From: Schumannella sp. 10F1B-5-1
GTDB lineage: Bacteria > Actinomycetota > Actinomycetes > Actinomycetales > Microbacteriaceae
Reading direction: 5' to 3'
Length of the DNA stretch: 64,000 bases
Assembly: GCF_006517535.1 (NCBI RefSeq)
Contig: NZ_VHQH01000038.1
Location: 62,001 to 126,000 of the forward strand
Made by a program: the position numbers and the translations under genes. Numbering within the stretch: position 1 is the first letter of the stretch; each line of letters opens with the position of its first letter. This document shows, one piece after another, positions 25,176 to 35,300 of the stretch. The notes beneath the pieces are model-generated. The model made no database searches, was not told where the DNA came from, and worked only from the letters and a program-made list of their open reading frames with translations.

Positions 25176-25243
25176 CGCAATTCAGCACAGATCGTGCCGG
25201 ACGACCGAGCCGGGGCGTGACTGACGTCCCCTGCTGAATTGCG
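25176..25243. repeat. 68-bp dyad element, copy 2
   Basis: Arms CGCAATTCAGCA (25176-25187) and TGCTGAATTGCG (25232-25243), exact. Same total length as copy 1 and the same core (AAyTCAGCA...TGCTGArTT), with 93 bp between starts. Confidence 0.7.
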
Positions 25244-25268
25244 TGGCGCGCGGAGCCGGGGCGCGCAA

Positions 25269-25274
25269 TAGCGT
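25269..25274 (+). promoter_or_regulatory. -10 box TAGCGT for the GrpB-like gene
   Basis: TAGCGT, 6 bases, ATG at 25281; identical arrangement to 8626. Confidence 0.6.
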
Positions 25275-25280
25275 GGGGGC

Positions 25281-25985
25281 ATGGTCGACGACGTCCGAGA
25301 CGGATCCGCACATCACGCGAGCGGCGTCGACCCGGGCCCCGCGCCGAGCCTCGACCCGGGCCTCGCCCACATCGTCGACCGGCCGACGGGCGCCGACCGC
25401 GAGCGCATCACGGCGCACTCCGACTTCGACCCCGACGACGCCGAGTGGATGCGCCCGGCCCGGCCCGAGCACGTCGTCATCGCCGAGCCCGACCCCGCGT
25501 GGCCCGAGCGGTTCGCCGCGCTGCGGACGCGCATCCGCGACGCCCTGGGCGATGCCGCGCAGAGCATCGAGCACGTCGGCTCGACGTCGGTGCCGGGGAT
25601 GTCGGCGAAGCCGATCATCGACATCGATCTGACGGTCGCCGACAGCGCCGACGAGGCGGCCTACGCCGAGCGTCTGCAGGCGGCGGGCTTCGTGTTCGTG
25701 CTGCGCGAGCGGCGCTGGCACGAGCACCGGCTGTTCACGGCCGACGAGCCGCGGGCGAACATCCACGTCTGGAGTCCCCACAGTCCCGAGGCGGTGCGGC
25801 ACCGGATGCTGCGCGACTGGCTGACCGAGCACGCCGACGATCGTGAGCTCTACGCGGCCGCGAAGCGCGAGGCCGCGGCGCCGACGGCCGACGCGCCGGG
25901 GCTCGTGCAGGCCTACAACCAGCGCAAGGAGCCGGTGATCCGCGAGATCCTCGACCGGATGTTCCGCGCCCACGGGCTCCTCTGA
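25281..25985 (+). CDS. GrpB family (UPF0157) protein, nucleotidyltransferase fold
   Basis: 234 residues. The conserved domain spans about residues 65-225: VVIAEPDPAWPERFAALR, IEHVGSTSVPGMSAKPIIDID (nucleotidyltransferase-like G-S and D-x-D positions), RANIHVW, and LRDWLTEHADDRELYAAAK. The family is widespread; its reaction is not established. The first 60 residues (acidic, Gly/Pro-rich) are extra. The start is set by the leaderless -10 box. Confidence 0.88.
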   Translation: MVDDVRDGSAHHASGVDPGPAPSLDPGLAHIVDRPTGADRERITAHSDFDPDDAEWMRPARPEHVVIAEPDPAWPERFAALRTRIRDALGDAAQSIEHVGSTSVPGMSAKPIIDIDLTVADSADEAAYAERLQAAGFVFVLRERRWHEHRLFTADEPRANIHVWSPHSPEAVRHRMLRDWLTEHADDRELYAAAKREAAAPTADAPGLVQAYNQRKEPVIREILDRMFRAHGLL

Positions 25986-26027
25986 GCGCGACGACCGCAC
26001 CGCGGCCCCACCCCACGACGCGCGTGA

Positions 26028-26033
26028 TTGAGT
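26028..26033 (+). promoter_or_regulatory. -10-like box TTGAGT for the inositol monophosphatase gene
   Basis: TTGAGT, 6 bases, ATG at 26040. Confidence 0.4.
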
Positions 26034-26039
26034 GGAGCC

Positions 26040-26942
26040 ATGACCGACGCCAGCGCACCCCGCGAGCAGTCCGCCGCGGCCGAGCAGCCCGCCCCCGCCG
26101 ACCTGCTCGCGCTCGCCCGCGAGATCGCGCTCGAGGCCGGAGAGCTGGCCGCGCGCCGGCGCGCCGAGGGCGTCGAGGTCGCGGCCGCGAAGTCGAGCCC
26201 GGTCGACATCGTCACCGCCGCCGACCGCGAGGTCGAGCAGCTGGTGCGCGCGCGTCTCGCCGCAGCCCGCCCCGACGACGGCATCCTCGGCGAGGAGGGC
26301 GGGTCGGCGGGCGGCACCTCCGGCCTCACCTGGGTCGTCGACCCGATCGACGGCACCGTCAACTACCTCTACGGCATCCCGCACTACGGCGTCAGCATCG
26401 CGGTCGTGCAGGGTGACCCCGACCCGCAGCGCTGGACCGCCCTGGCCGGCTGCGTCTTCTCTCCGGGCGAGGGCGAGCTGTTCACGGCCTCCCGCGGCGG
26501 CGGCGCCCACCTCGAGACGCGGCCGCGAGCGGGGGTGGATGCGCCGCTCCCGTCACCCGAGTCGGGAGCCGTGCGTGCGCTGCAGGTGCGCGAGCCGATG
26601 CCGCTCGGCCAGGTGCTCATGGCGACCGGCTTCAGCTACGACGCCGAGCGCCGTGCGCACCAGGCTCAGGTGATCGAGCGGCTCATGCCGCATCTGCGCG
26701 ACATCCGCCGCTTCGGCGCCGCCGCGCTCGACCTGACCGCGCTCGCCGCGGGCCGCGTCGACCTCTACGCCGAGCGCTACACGAACGCCTGGGACTTCGC
26801 GGCGGGTGTGCTGATCGCCCGGGAGGCGGGAGCCGCGGTCGTCGGCCACGGCGGGGCGGAGCCGGACACGCGGATGGTGCTGGGCGGGCATCCCGAGGTC
26901 GTGGCGGCGTTCGCGCCGCTGCTCGCGGACGCGGGGTTCTGA
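26040..26942 (+). CDS. Inositol monophosphatase family protein
   Basis: 300 residues. Mg-dependent sugar/inositol phosphatase. Metal ligands visible: GEEGG (Glu85/86), the signature VVDPIDGTVNYLYG (Asp101, Asp104), and the C-terminal YTNAWDFAAGVLIAREAG (Asp). KSSPVDIVTAAD near residue 51 is the usual first loop. Actinobacterial relatives act on inositol-1-phosphate or histidinol phosphate; the exact substrate is not resolved. An insertion (PRAGVDAPLPSPESGA) occurs mid-protein. An upstream in-frame ATG (26028) would precede the promoter. Confidence 0.9.
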   Translation: MTDASAPREQSAAAEQPAPADLLALAREIALEAGELAARRRAEGVEVAAAKSSPVDIVTAADREVEQLVRARLAAARPDDGILGEEGGSAGGTSGLTWVVDPIDGTVNYLYGIPHYGVSIAVVQGDPDPQRWTALAGCVFSPGEGELFTASRGGGAHLETRPRAGVDAPLPSPESGAVRALQVREPMPLGQVLMATGFSYDAERRAHQAQVIERLMPHLRDIRRFGAAALDLTALAAGRVDLYAERYTNAWDFAAGVLIAREAGAAVVGHGGAEPDTRMVLGGHPEVVAAFAPLLADAGF

Positions 26943-26968
26943 CGCGGTTCGACAGCCCTTCGGCGCCG

Positions 26969-26994
26969 GCCCACCCGCCCGAGGGGTGGCGGGC
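26969..26994 (+). terminator. GC-rich alternative hairpins after the inositol monophosphatase gene
   Basis: CCACCC (26971-26976) can pair with GGGTGG (26984-26989), or CCCGCC (26974-26979) with GGCGGG (26988-26993). They are mutually exclusive. No T-tract. Confidence 0.35.
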
Positions 26995-27009
26995 TCGAAG
27001 CACCCCTTC

Positions 27010-27015
27010 TACAAT
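27010..27015 (+). promoter_or_regulatory. -10 box TACAAT for the M23 peptidase unit
   Basis: Near-consensus TACAAT; predicted start near 27022. Unlike most neighbours this gene has a leader of about 165 bases, containing the short ORF at 27105. Confidence 0.55.
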
Positions 27016-27104
27016 CGCGGGGTACGTTCGTGCGCCTGAACCCGAAGTCCGGGCGCCGCGAGAGCCGCTCCGCCGCCGTGCGGACCATCTTCTGGAGCCT
27101 TCCG

Positions 27105-27185
27105 ATGACCACTGACGCGCTGGTCATCGCCGCGACCCTGGACGGCTCGCTCGCCGCCGCATCCCTCTTCAGCGAGGGCGTCTAA
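27105..27185 (+). CDS. Possible 26-residue leader ORF upstream of the M23 peptidase
   Basis: ATG at 27105 has a good ribosome site (GGAG, 7-base spacer). It encodes MTTDALVIAATLDGSLAAAS plus six more residues and ends with TAA one base before the peptidase ATG (TAATATG). A GTG further upstream in the same frame (27030) would give 51 residues. The tight junction suggests translational coupling. It may also be a small membrane-active peptide or chance. Confidence 0.4.
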   Translation: MTTDALVIAATLDGSLAAASLFSEGV

Positions 27186-27186
27186 T

Positions 27187-28071
27187 ATGCCCCCCGCCTC
27201 CGAGAGCTCTCCGCTGACCCGCCGCGACCTGCGGGCCCGTCAGCAGAGCGCGGAGGCGACCCGAGCCGCCCGCACGGCGCGTCCGCTCGCCCGCGCGGGA
27301 CGCGCATCCCGACCCGCCCGCGGGGCCGGCTATCGTCGCGGATTCGCCCGACAGGTGCTCTCGGCCGGCGTGCTCATCGCCGTCTTCGCCCTGGTCGTGT
27401 CGGTGTCGGTGCCCGCGTCGGTGTTCGGCACCCCGTCGGCGGATGCGGCGACCACGGGCGCGCCGCTCGTCGGCAGCGTCGGCGACACCCAGACCTTCCG
27501 CGTCTCGGCCGACGCCGCGGCCGACGACACCAGCCGCGACGCCTACGGCGCGACCAGCCGCGCGGAGTTCCTGGCCGCCGCCAACGCGGCCGCGGCGAAG
27601 AAGGCCAAGGCGAGCGCCTCGCAGTACTCGAGCACCTGGAACCCGGGCATCGGACCGGTGCGCTGGCCGTACCAGGTGATGCCCAAGCTCGGCCCCGGGT
27701 TCGGCGCTCCCGCCACCTGCTCGACCTGCATGTCGGTGCACCAGGGTCAGGACTACCTGGCCGCGAGCGGCACCCCGATCTACAGCATCGCGACGGGCAT
27801 CGTCACGAAGCGCCAGGAGGACGGCTACGGCTGGGGCAACCACATCGTCATCACCTCGTCGGTGAACGGGCAGACGGTGTCGTTCCTCTATGCGCACACG
27901 CAGAGCGGCTCGATCTCGCTGCAGGTCGGCGACACCGTCGAGGTCGGCCAGTTCGTCGGGCTCACCGGCTCGACCGGATCGGTCACGGCCCCGCACCTGC
28001 ACCTCGAGCTGCAGCTCAACGGCACCAAGGTGAACCCGCACACCTGGCTGCAGGCGAACGTCACCGGCTGA
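27187..28071 (+). CDS. M23 (LytM-type) peptidase, exported
   Basis: 294 residues. Zinc endopeptidase of the peptidoglycan class. A basic N-terminus of about 50 residues, then one membrane/signal segment (about 57-80, LSAGVLIAVFALVVSVSVPA), a linker with an Ala/Lys-rich stretch (AANAAAAKKAKASASQ), and the M23 domain: HQGQD (His185, Asp189), YAHTQSGSISLQVGDTVEVG, and HLHLEL (His270, His272). The zinc-ligand set is complete, so it is predicted active in cell-wall remodelling. Two Cys in CSTC just before the first zinc ligand may form a disulfide. Start: ribosome site GAGGG within the leader ORF. Confidence 0.9.
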   Translation: MPPASESSPLTRRDLRARQQSAEATRAARTARPLARAGRASRPARGAGYRRGFARQVLSAGVLIAVFALVVSVSVPASVFGTPSADAATTGAPLVGSVGDTQTFRVSADAAADDTSRDAYGATSRAEFLAAANAAAAKKAKASASQYSSTWNPGIGPVRWPYQVMPKLGPGFGAPATCSTCMSVHQGQDYLAASGTPIYSIATGIVTKRQEDGYGWGNHIVITSSVNGQTVSFLYAHTQSGSISLQVGDTVEVGQFVGLTGSTGSVTAPHLHLELQLNGTKVNPHTWLQANVTG

Positions 28072-28126
28072 GTCGGCTGAATTCGATCGTCTGACCGCGG
28101 GCGTGAGCCGCGCATCCCGGCGGTGA

Positions 28127-28132
28127 GACAAT
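28127..28132 (+). promoter_or_regulatory. -10 box GACAAT for the FUSC gene
   Basis: GACAAT, 7 bases, ATG at 28140. Confidence 0.45.
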
Positions 28133-28139
28133 CGAGGGG

Positions 28140-29207
28140 ATGAACCTCTCCGACTTCGCTCGGAGTCTCGTCGCCTTCTCCCCCTCACCGCGCCGCTGGC
28201 CGGTCGCGGTGCAGGCGGGCCTGTCGATGCTGATCCCCGTGACGGCGTTCGCGCTGGCCGGGCATCTGGCGCTCGGCGCGGCGGCGAGCCTCGGAGCCTT
28301 CACCGCGATCTACGCGGGCGCGCTGCCCCGACGCCACCGACTGCGCACGATCGCCTTCGTCGCCGCGGGGTTGATCGCGTCGGCCGCGGTCGGCGCGCTG
28401 CTCGCGTTCTCGGCGGTGACGTCGGTCGTCGGCGTCATCCTCGTCGCGGGCGCGGCGGCGTGGCTGTGCTCGGCCGTGCGCCTCGGCCCGCCCGGGCCGA
28501 TGTTCTTCGTGCTCGTCTCGGGGGTGGCCGCGCAGGCGGCTCGGCCGGCCGATCTCGGGGGAGCGGGCGGCAGCGGGCTGCTGACCGTGGGCCTGGTGGC
28601 GCTGGGATGCGCGATCTCGTGGATCATCGCCGCGGTCGTCATGCGCGTGCCCCGGGTGCGTTGGCAGACCGGCCCCATCCCGGTCGTGCGGGCGCCGCGC
28701 CTGAGCTCGCGCGCCGACGGGGTCGAGGTGCTGCGCCAGGTGCTGGCCGCGGCGATCGCGACGCTCGTGACCGTGCCGTTCGATCTCTCGCACGCCTACT
28801 GGTCGGCGGCGTCGGCGCTGGCCGTGCTGGCGGTCGCGCGCGGCAGCCGGGTGACGCTGTCGCGGGCCGTGCACCGCGTGCTGGGCACGGTCGTCGGCGC
28901 GGCCGTGTTCCTGGGGCTCGCGGCGCTGCACGTCTCCGACCTCGGGACGCCGCCCGGGCTCGTGCTCGCGCTCGTGCTGGGCCTGCTGCAGTTCGCCGTC
29001 GAGCTGCTCGTGGTGCGGCACTACGCGCTCGCGCTCGTGCTGATCACCCCGCTCGTGCTGCTCATCGCGCACGCGGCGCATCCCTCCGACCCGGTGCCGA
29101 TCGCGCTGCAGCGCCTGGCCGAGACGGCGGTGGGCGCGGCGGTCGCGGTGCTCGTCGGGCTCGCGACGATTCCGCTCGCGCGCCGCGCGGCGGCCGACCC
29201 GCGCTGA
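28140..29207 (+). CDS. FUSC-family integral membrane protein
   Basis: 355 residues. Two bundles of about five helices separated by a cytoplasmic stretch (about residues 180-205, VPRVRWQTGPIPVVRAPRLS). The second bundle contains SHAYWSAASALAVLA, RVTLSRAVHRVLGTVVGA and LLQFAVELLVVRHYALALV, the pattern of FUSC/aromatic-acid-exporter-like proteins. A transport (efflux) role is inferred from the family only. Leaderless start. It ends in front of a strong bidirectional hairpin facing the GH92 gene. Confidence 0.8.
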   Translation: MNLSDFARSLVAFSPSPRRWPVAVQAGLSMLIPVTAFALAGHLALGAAASLGAFTAIYAGALPRRHRLRTIAFVAAGLIASAAVGALLAFSAVTSVVGVILVAGAAAWLCSAVRLGPPGPMFFVLVSGVAAQAARPADLGGAGGSGLLTVGLVALGCAISWIIAAVVMRVPRVRWQTGPIPVVRAPRLSSRADGVEVLRQVLAAAIATLVTVPFDLSHAYWSAASALAVLAVARGSRVTLSRAVHRVLGTVVGAAVFLGLAALHVSDLGTPPGLVLALVLGLLQFAVELLVVRHYALALVLITPLVLLIAHAAHPSDPVPIALQRLAETAVGAAVAVLVGLATIPLARRAAADPR

Positions 29208-29281
29208 GCCCCGTCCCGCGCCGAGCCGGCCCCGACCCGAAGCCGACCTGCGCTGAGCCGTCCCGCCGCATCCCGAACATG

Positions 29282-29320
29282 ACGGCGGCGCCCGCACCGG
29301 ATCGGTGCGGACGCCGCCGT
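29282..29320. terminator. Large bidirectional hairpin between convergent genes
   Basis: Arms 29282-29299 and 29303-29320 pair over 18 positions with one mismatch (ACGGCGGCG and CCGCACCG blocks) around the loop GAT. It serves the FUSC gene and possibly the GH92 gene. Confidence 0.7.
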
Positions 29321-29359
29321 GGCCCGAGCTCGGCCCACCCGAAAGGCGAGCACGGGCGG

Positions 29360-29386
29360 GGGAGGGCCCGTGATGACGGCCCTCCC
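29360..29386 (-). terminator. Hairpin just after the GH92 stop codon
   Basis: GGGAGGGCC (29360-29368) pairs with GGCCCTCCC (29378-29386), 8 bp beyond the end of the GH92 gene on the minus strand. Confidence 0.55.
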
Positions 29387-29393
29387 AGCCTGC

Positions 29394-32300
29394 TCAGCTC
29401 TCGCTGTCGGTGATCGTCGGGTCGCCCGCGTCGCCGCGGCGACGACGCACGATCCAGGCGCCGGCCAGCACGGCCAGCACGCCGGCCCCGATGGCGCCGA
29501 ACGCGAGGGCTCCGACCGGCTGGGCGCCGTCGACGCCCGTCGCGGCCAGTCCGCCGTAGGCACCCGGCAGGATCGGCGCCTGCCCGTCGACCTGCGGCAG
29601 CGCGGCGGCGATGCGCAGCGGCGTCGAGGCGCTGAGGCCCGAGGTGAGCCCCACGACCTCGATCGTGTGGTCGCCCAGCGGCACGTCGCTCGGCAGGCTC
29701 ACCGAGGTGGTGAGCACGCCGTCGCCGTTGGCCTGCGCCTCGGCGAGCACGATCGGGTCGGAGTGCAGGATGATCCGCACGCGCTCCCCGGCGAGGAATC
29801 CGCTGATCGTCACCTGGAAGGTGTCGCCCGGGCGGGCGATCTCGACCGAGATGCTCACCGTGCAGCTGCCCTCCGGCGGCGTGGTCGGCTTCGCGGTGAC
29901 CGCGAGGATGCCGTCGGCCGGCACCGCCGAGACGGCGCCGATCGCGCGCACCGGGTAGCTGCCCGCATCCGCGGCGGCCGGCACGGTGACGGGGGCCGAG
30001 ATGGCGCCCGAGCCGTTCGCGATCGCGTCGACGACCACGGCCGGGTCGCTCGACAGCGTCACCTTCACCTTCTCGCCGGCGGCGAAGCCGCTGCCGGTGA
30101 TCGTGACGGTGTCGCCGGGGTGGGCCCCCTCGCGCGGCACCTGGATACTCGGCGTGTACGTCACCGGGTCGGCGACGACGACCGTCGTGACGCCGGCGGC
30201 GCTGCGGATGCCGTCATCCACCGTGACCGTGACCGTGTAGCGGCCGGCCGTCGCGTAGCGGTGCGTTCCCGCGACCCGGGCTCCGCCCGCCTCGCCCGCG
30301 GCCGCCGTGACGGCGCCCTCGGTCGTGGCGGTGCCGTCGCCCCAGTTCACCGTGGCGGTGCTGTCGGCGCCGGCGTGGCCGCCGGTCGCGGTGGCGAGGT
30401 CGGCCGTGAACTCGACGCCGGTGACCTGCTGGCCCACGACCTCGCCGCTCACGCTCAGCGCCGCGGTCTCGGGGGCGCGGTCGCCGTCCGAGGCGATCGC
30501 GAACACGTGGATGCGGCCGTCGGGGCGCGGCGAGCCGGGCTCCTTCGGCAGCGTCACCGAGGCGACCGTCTTGCCGGCCGGGATCTCGTAGGCGGCGGTG
30601 GCGTAGATCGCCGCGACGGCCGTGTCGGTGCCCGTGGCGCCGCGGCTGCGGCCCTCGGACTTCGCCACGATCGTGTTGCCGAACTGCGGGGTGGTCGCGG
30701 CGCCCGTCCAGTCGCCGAAGGCGATCGTGATCGGGGCCGAGGTGCCGTCGGTGAAGTTCACCGTGCCGCCGTCGCGCGAGAGGTGCTTCTCGGTCGCCGT
30801 TCCGATGAACGACAGCTTCGTCGCACCCGCGCCGAGGTCGACCGCGATGGTCTGGCCGCGGCCGGTGGCGTTGTCGGGCTGACCCGGCTCGACCTGCGGC
30901 AGGTCGAAGTCGAGGTCGGTTCCCGGAACGGCCACGGTCGAGCCCTGCACGAAGCCGTTCGCGGCGAGCTTCGCGCGCAGGAAGCCCGCGTCGAGGTCGT
31001 CGCAGTCGGCCGTCACGCCGTCGCCGCCGATGCACACGCTGTCGAAGGCGCCGGTGAGCGACTGGTCGCGGCTGATCGCGATGGATGCGGTGGCGCTGGC
31101 CTGCTGCATCCCCTCGGTCACCGTGATCTTCGCCGAGTAGGTGCCGGCATCCGCGAAGGTGTGCGGGGCCGAGATCTGCCAGGCGCCGAGCGGCGACTTC
31201 GTCAGCTTCGCCGCCTGCGGGCCGCTGCCGTCGAGGTAGTCGACGGTCGCGGTGTAGTCGGCCGCGTCGGACGAGGTGCCGCCCGAGAGCGTGGCGAGCG
31301 TGCTCGTCAGCTCCACGCCGGCGGTGCCGGTGATCGACGGGGCGGCGTCGAGTCGGAACTCGCTCGCCTTCGCCGCCGGGTCGGCCAGCAGCTCGACCTC
31401 GGCGAGCGTGGCCGGCTTGCCGTCGCTCGTCGCGGTGATGTGCAGGCGGTAGTGGTCGAAGGCGACGGTCTCGTCGACCTTCGATCCGCTGCCGGAGCCG
31501 TCGCCCGAGAGCACGAAGGGCCGCGTCTGCGTGGCCCAGGCGAACTTCTCGCCCGTGCGCTCATCCAGCTTCAACCAGGTCTGCCCGTCGCTGGAGCCCT
31601 CGAGGGTCCAGGCGGTCGGGGTCGACCCGGTCGCGCCGTTCGTCAGCGTGTACGAGGTCAGCTGCACGGGGCCGCTGGCCGAGGTCCACTCGATCGAGGG
31701 CGTGGCGCTCGTGAAGGTCGCCGACGAGCGCGAGTTGTCGTCGACCAGGGCCGTCGCATCCGTCTCGGCGGTGGTTCCCGACTCCGAGACCGTCGTGGTG
31801 CCGTAGGCCGGCTTGGTGGCGTCGACGTGCGGCACGCGCGCGCCCTGGTCGGCGGTGCGGGTGCCCCACTCCGACGGGGATGCGCCCATCTGCAGGTTCA
31901 GCGTGCCGCCCTGGTTGAGCGTGGTGGTCGGGATGACCGCCGAGTCGATCGCCTGGCCGTCGAAGCTCGCCGACTGCACGAAGACGTTCTTCGTGCTGTT
32001 GCCGGGAGCGTTCACCACGAGGTCCTTGCCGTTGGCGAGGTGCACGGTGGCCTTGTCGAACAGCGGCGAGCCGATCACGTACTCGCCCGAGCCGACGGCC
32101 TCGGGGTAGAAGCCGAGCGCCGAGAAGATGAACCACGCGCTGGTCTCGCCGTTGTCCTCGTCGCCGGCGTAACCCTGGCCGATGTCGCTGCCCACGAACA
32201 GGCGCTGGGTGATCTCGCGCACGACCGCCTGCGTCTTCGACGGCTCACCGGCCGCCGCGTACAGGTACGGGATGTGGTGCGAGACCTGGTTGCTGAAGCC

Positions 32301-35300
32301 CAGCTGGCCCATGCGCACGTCGCGCGCCTCGAGCATCTCGTGGATCACGCCGCCGTAACCGCCGGGCTTGTCAGCCTTCTCCGGGGTGGCGAAGAACTGG
32401 TCGAGCTTGGCGATCAGCCCGTCGGTGCCGCCGTAGAGCGCGGCCATCCCGTCGATGTCGAACGGAGCGTGGAACGCGAAGTTCCAGCCGTCGCTCTCGG
32501 TGAAGGCGTCGCCCCACGAGCCCGGGTCGAACTCGTCGCTCGGGATGTGCCAGCTGCCGTCGGCATTGCGGGCCTGGAAGAAGTCCGCATCCTGGTCGAA
32601 CAGGTTCACGTAGCTCCACGAGCGGGCCAGGAAGTAGTCGGCCTCCTCCTTCAGCTGCGCGCGGCGCGACTCGGGCGTGGCCGGGTCGTCGGCGAGCTTC
32701 GCCGCCATCCGCCCGATCCCGTAGTCGTTCGTGCCGCCCTCGAGACCCCACGAGACGCTCTCGCCCGTGCTCGCCGGCGTGTAGCCGAGGAAGGTGGAGG
32801 TGTCGAGGCCCTTGCGGCCCACGGCGCTCGAGGTCGGCAGCACGGTCGCGTTCTTCAGCGCCGCGTCGTAGGCCTCGAGGGCGGTCTTCGTGTCGAGCGC
32901 GCCGTTGAGGTACGCGTCGGCGAAGGCCACGTCAGAGCTCGTGCCGGTCATCAGGTCGGCGTAGCCGGGCGACGACCAGCGGGCGACCCAGCCCGCGTCA
33001 CGGTACTGCTGCACGAATCCGTCGACGAGCTCCTGCTCCATCTCGGGGTAGAGCAGCGAGTAGGCCGGCCACACGGTGCGGTAGGTGTCCCAGAAGCCGT
33101 TGTTGACGTAGACCTTGCCGTCCTTGACCTGTGCGTTCGTCGTCGTCGCGGTCGGCTCGCCGACCTTCGGCGCGACGGGGCTCGCGTACTGGTACTTCGG
33201 CGCGGCGGCCGTGCCCGTGTTCTCGAACTGCGAGTTCGGGTAGAGGTTCAGGCGGTAGAGGTTCGAGTAGAGCGACTGCTTCTGCGCGTCCGTCGCCCCC
33301 TCGACCTCGATCACGCCGAGGCGGTCGTTCCACTGCTGCTCGGCGTCGTTCTGCACGGTGTCGAAGCTGCGGCCGGTGACCTCGAGGTCGAGGTTCTTCG
33401 TGGCCTGCGCCTGCGAGATGAACGAGGTGGCGAGGCGCAGGGTCACGACCTTGTCGGCGCCGCTCGTGTCGAAGGCGGCGTAGCGGGCCGAGTCGCTGCG
33501 GTTGCCCGTCGCGCTGCCCGCGCCGGTCGGGGTCTTGTCGAACTGACCCGAGACGAACATCCGGCTGCGTCCCGCGCTGAGTCCGCTGCCGCCGTCGACC
33601 CAGCCGGTGACGGCGCCGCTGGCGCTGACCGCGAGGCCCGAGAGCGAGTTCGAGGCGACCTTGTCGAGCAGCACGCTGCCCGTGCTCCCCGTGAACTGGA
33701 AGCGGTAGATGCCGCCGTGGTCGGTCGGGGTGACCTCGGCGATCATGCCGTTCGTGAACTTCACGCTGTAGAGGTCGGGGCGGGCGATCTCCTGCCCGTG
33801 GCTGAACTCGAGCTGACGGTCGGTCAGCGTCGAGGTGGGCACGGCGGATGCGGAGGGCAGCACCGCGAGCTGGTTGCGGTCGCCCATCCACGGGCTGGGC
33901 TCGTGCGAGATGCCGATGCCCTGCAGGCGCGGCAGGTTCGCCGCGTTGTTGTCGCTGAGGTAGCTGTAGAGCCACGAGTCGGTGTTCGCGTTCGTCATCG
34001 GCGTGAAGAAGTTGAAGCCGTTCGGAACCGCGGCGGCGGGGATGTTGTTGCCGCGCGAGAAGCCGCCGCTCGACTGGGTGCCGCGGCGGGTGTCGACCCA
34101 GTTGACGAGGCTCGAGTCATCCACCTGCACCTTGGGCGCGAGGGCGATGTCGTCGACCCAGCCCGAGAAGCCGTGGCCGGCCCGGCCGTTCGGGTCGTCG
34201 TAGCTGAACAGGATCTTGTCGATCTTCTGGCCCTCGAGGCCGCTCAAGTCGACCTTGACCGAGTTCCACTGGCTGGCGTAGAGCGCCTTCGCGGTGCCCT
34301 GCTCGCGCGCCGAGGCGCCGAAGCCGTTGCCGTCGACGAGGCCCTTCTGCGACAGGCGCGAGCCGTCGGCGAAGACGAGGTCGATGGCCGCGTAGGTGGC
34401 CGAGTAGGTGAGCGCGTCATCCAGGATCGGCAGGATCTTGTAGCTCAGCTCGGTGTCGGCGCCGACCGTGAGATCGACGTTGTAGAGCAGGTTCTGCCCG
34501 GTCGTGGCGCCGTCGGCGATCGGGGCGCCCGCGTAGCGCAGCGCCTTGAGGCCGCTGAAGCCGGCGTTGGGCTTGATGTTGTAGCCCGAGACCGGGCCGT
34601 TGCCGACCGCGGTGACCATCGGCGTCACGGGCGGCGTCGGCTGGGTCGAGTCGAGGATGTCCCAGTCGGCCAGCTGCGTCAGGCTGTCGCCGCTGTTGGC
34701 GGTGACGTTCAGGCGGTAGCGGCTGTAGGTCTGCGGCGCGCTCAGCGTGTAGCTGTTCTTCGCGAAGCGGTCGCGGAAGGTCTGGTTCGCGCGGGTGTCG
34801 AGATCGGTCCAGGTCTGGCCGTCGTTCGAGCCCTGCAGCGTGAAGTTCTTCGGGTCGCGCCCGGGGGTGTCGTTCGCGCTCGTGAGCGTGTAGCTGTCGA
34901 TCGTGGTGGCGCCGCTGAGCTCGTAGGCGACCCATCCGGTCCTCGCGCGGGTCAGCCACTTGGTGCTGCTGGCGCCGTCGGCCAGGTTCGCGGCGACCTC
35001 ACCGGGAGGGTTCTCGCCCGAGGTGGTGACCTTGCCGACCTTGCCGAGCTGGCTGCCGGCGCCGAAGCTCGAGCCGGTGACGTTCGTCTGATCGCCCTCG
35101 GGCTGGCTCGTCTTCGCCGGCGCGTCGGACTCCTCGAACGAGCTGAGGAACAGCGGCTCGTCCGATGCGGCGGCGTTCGCCGCGGTGGGCTGCGCGAGGC
35201 TCAGGCCGGCGGCCGCGGTGGCGGCGGCGACGAGCAGCGCGAGCGCGGCGGCGGGGCGCACGGGCGCGGCGGCGCGCAGGCGGCGCGCTGTGCTGGCGGC

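Noticed and set aside
26943-27186. ydaO-type c-di-AMP riboswitch in front of the M23 peptidase
   Set aside because: Such riboswitches occur before wall hydrolases in actinobacteria, but I could not find the conserved core in the about 165-base leader; a covariance search would settle it.
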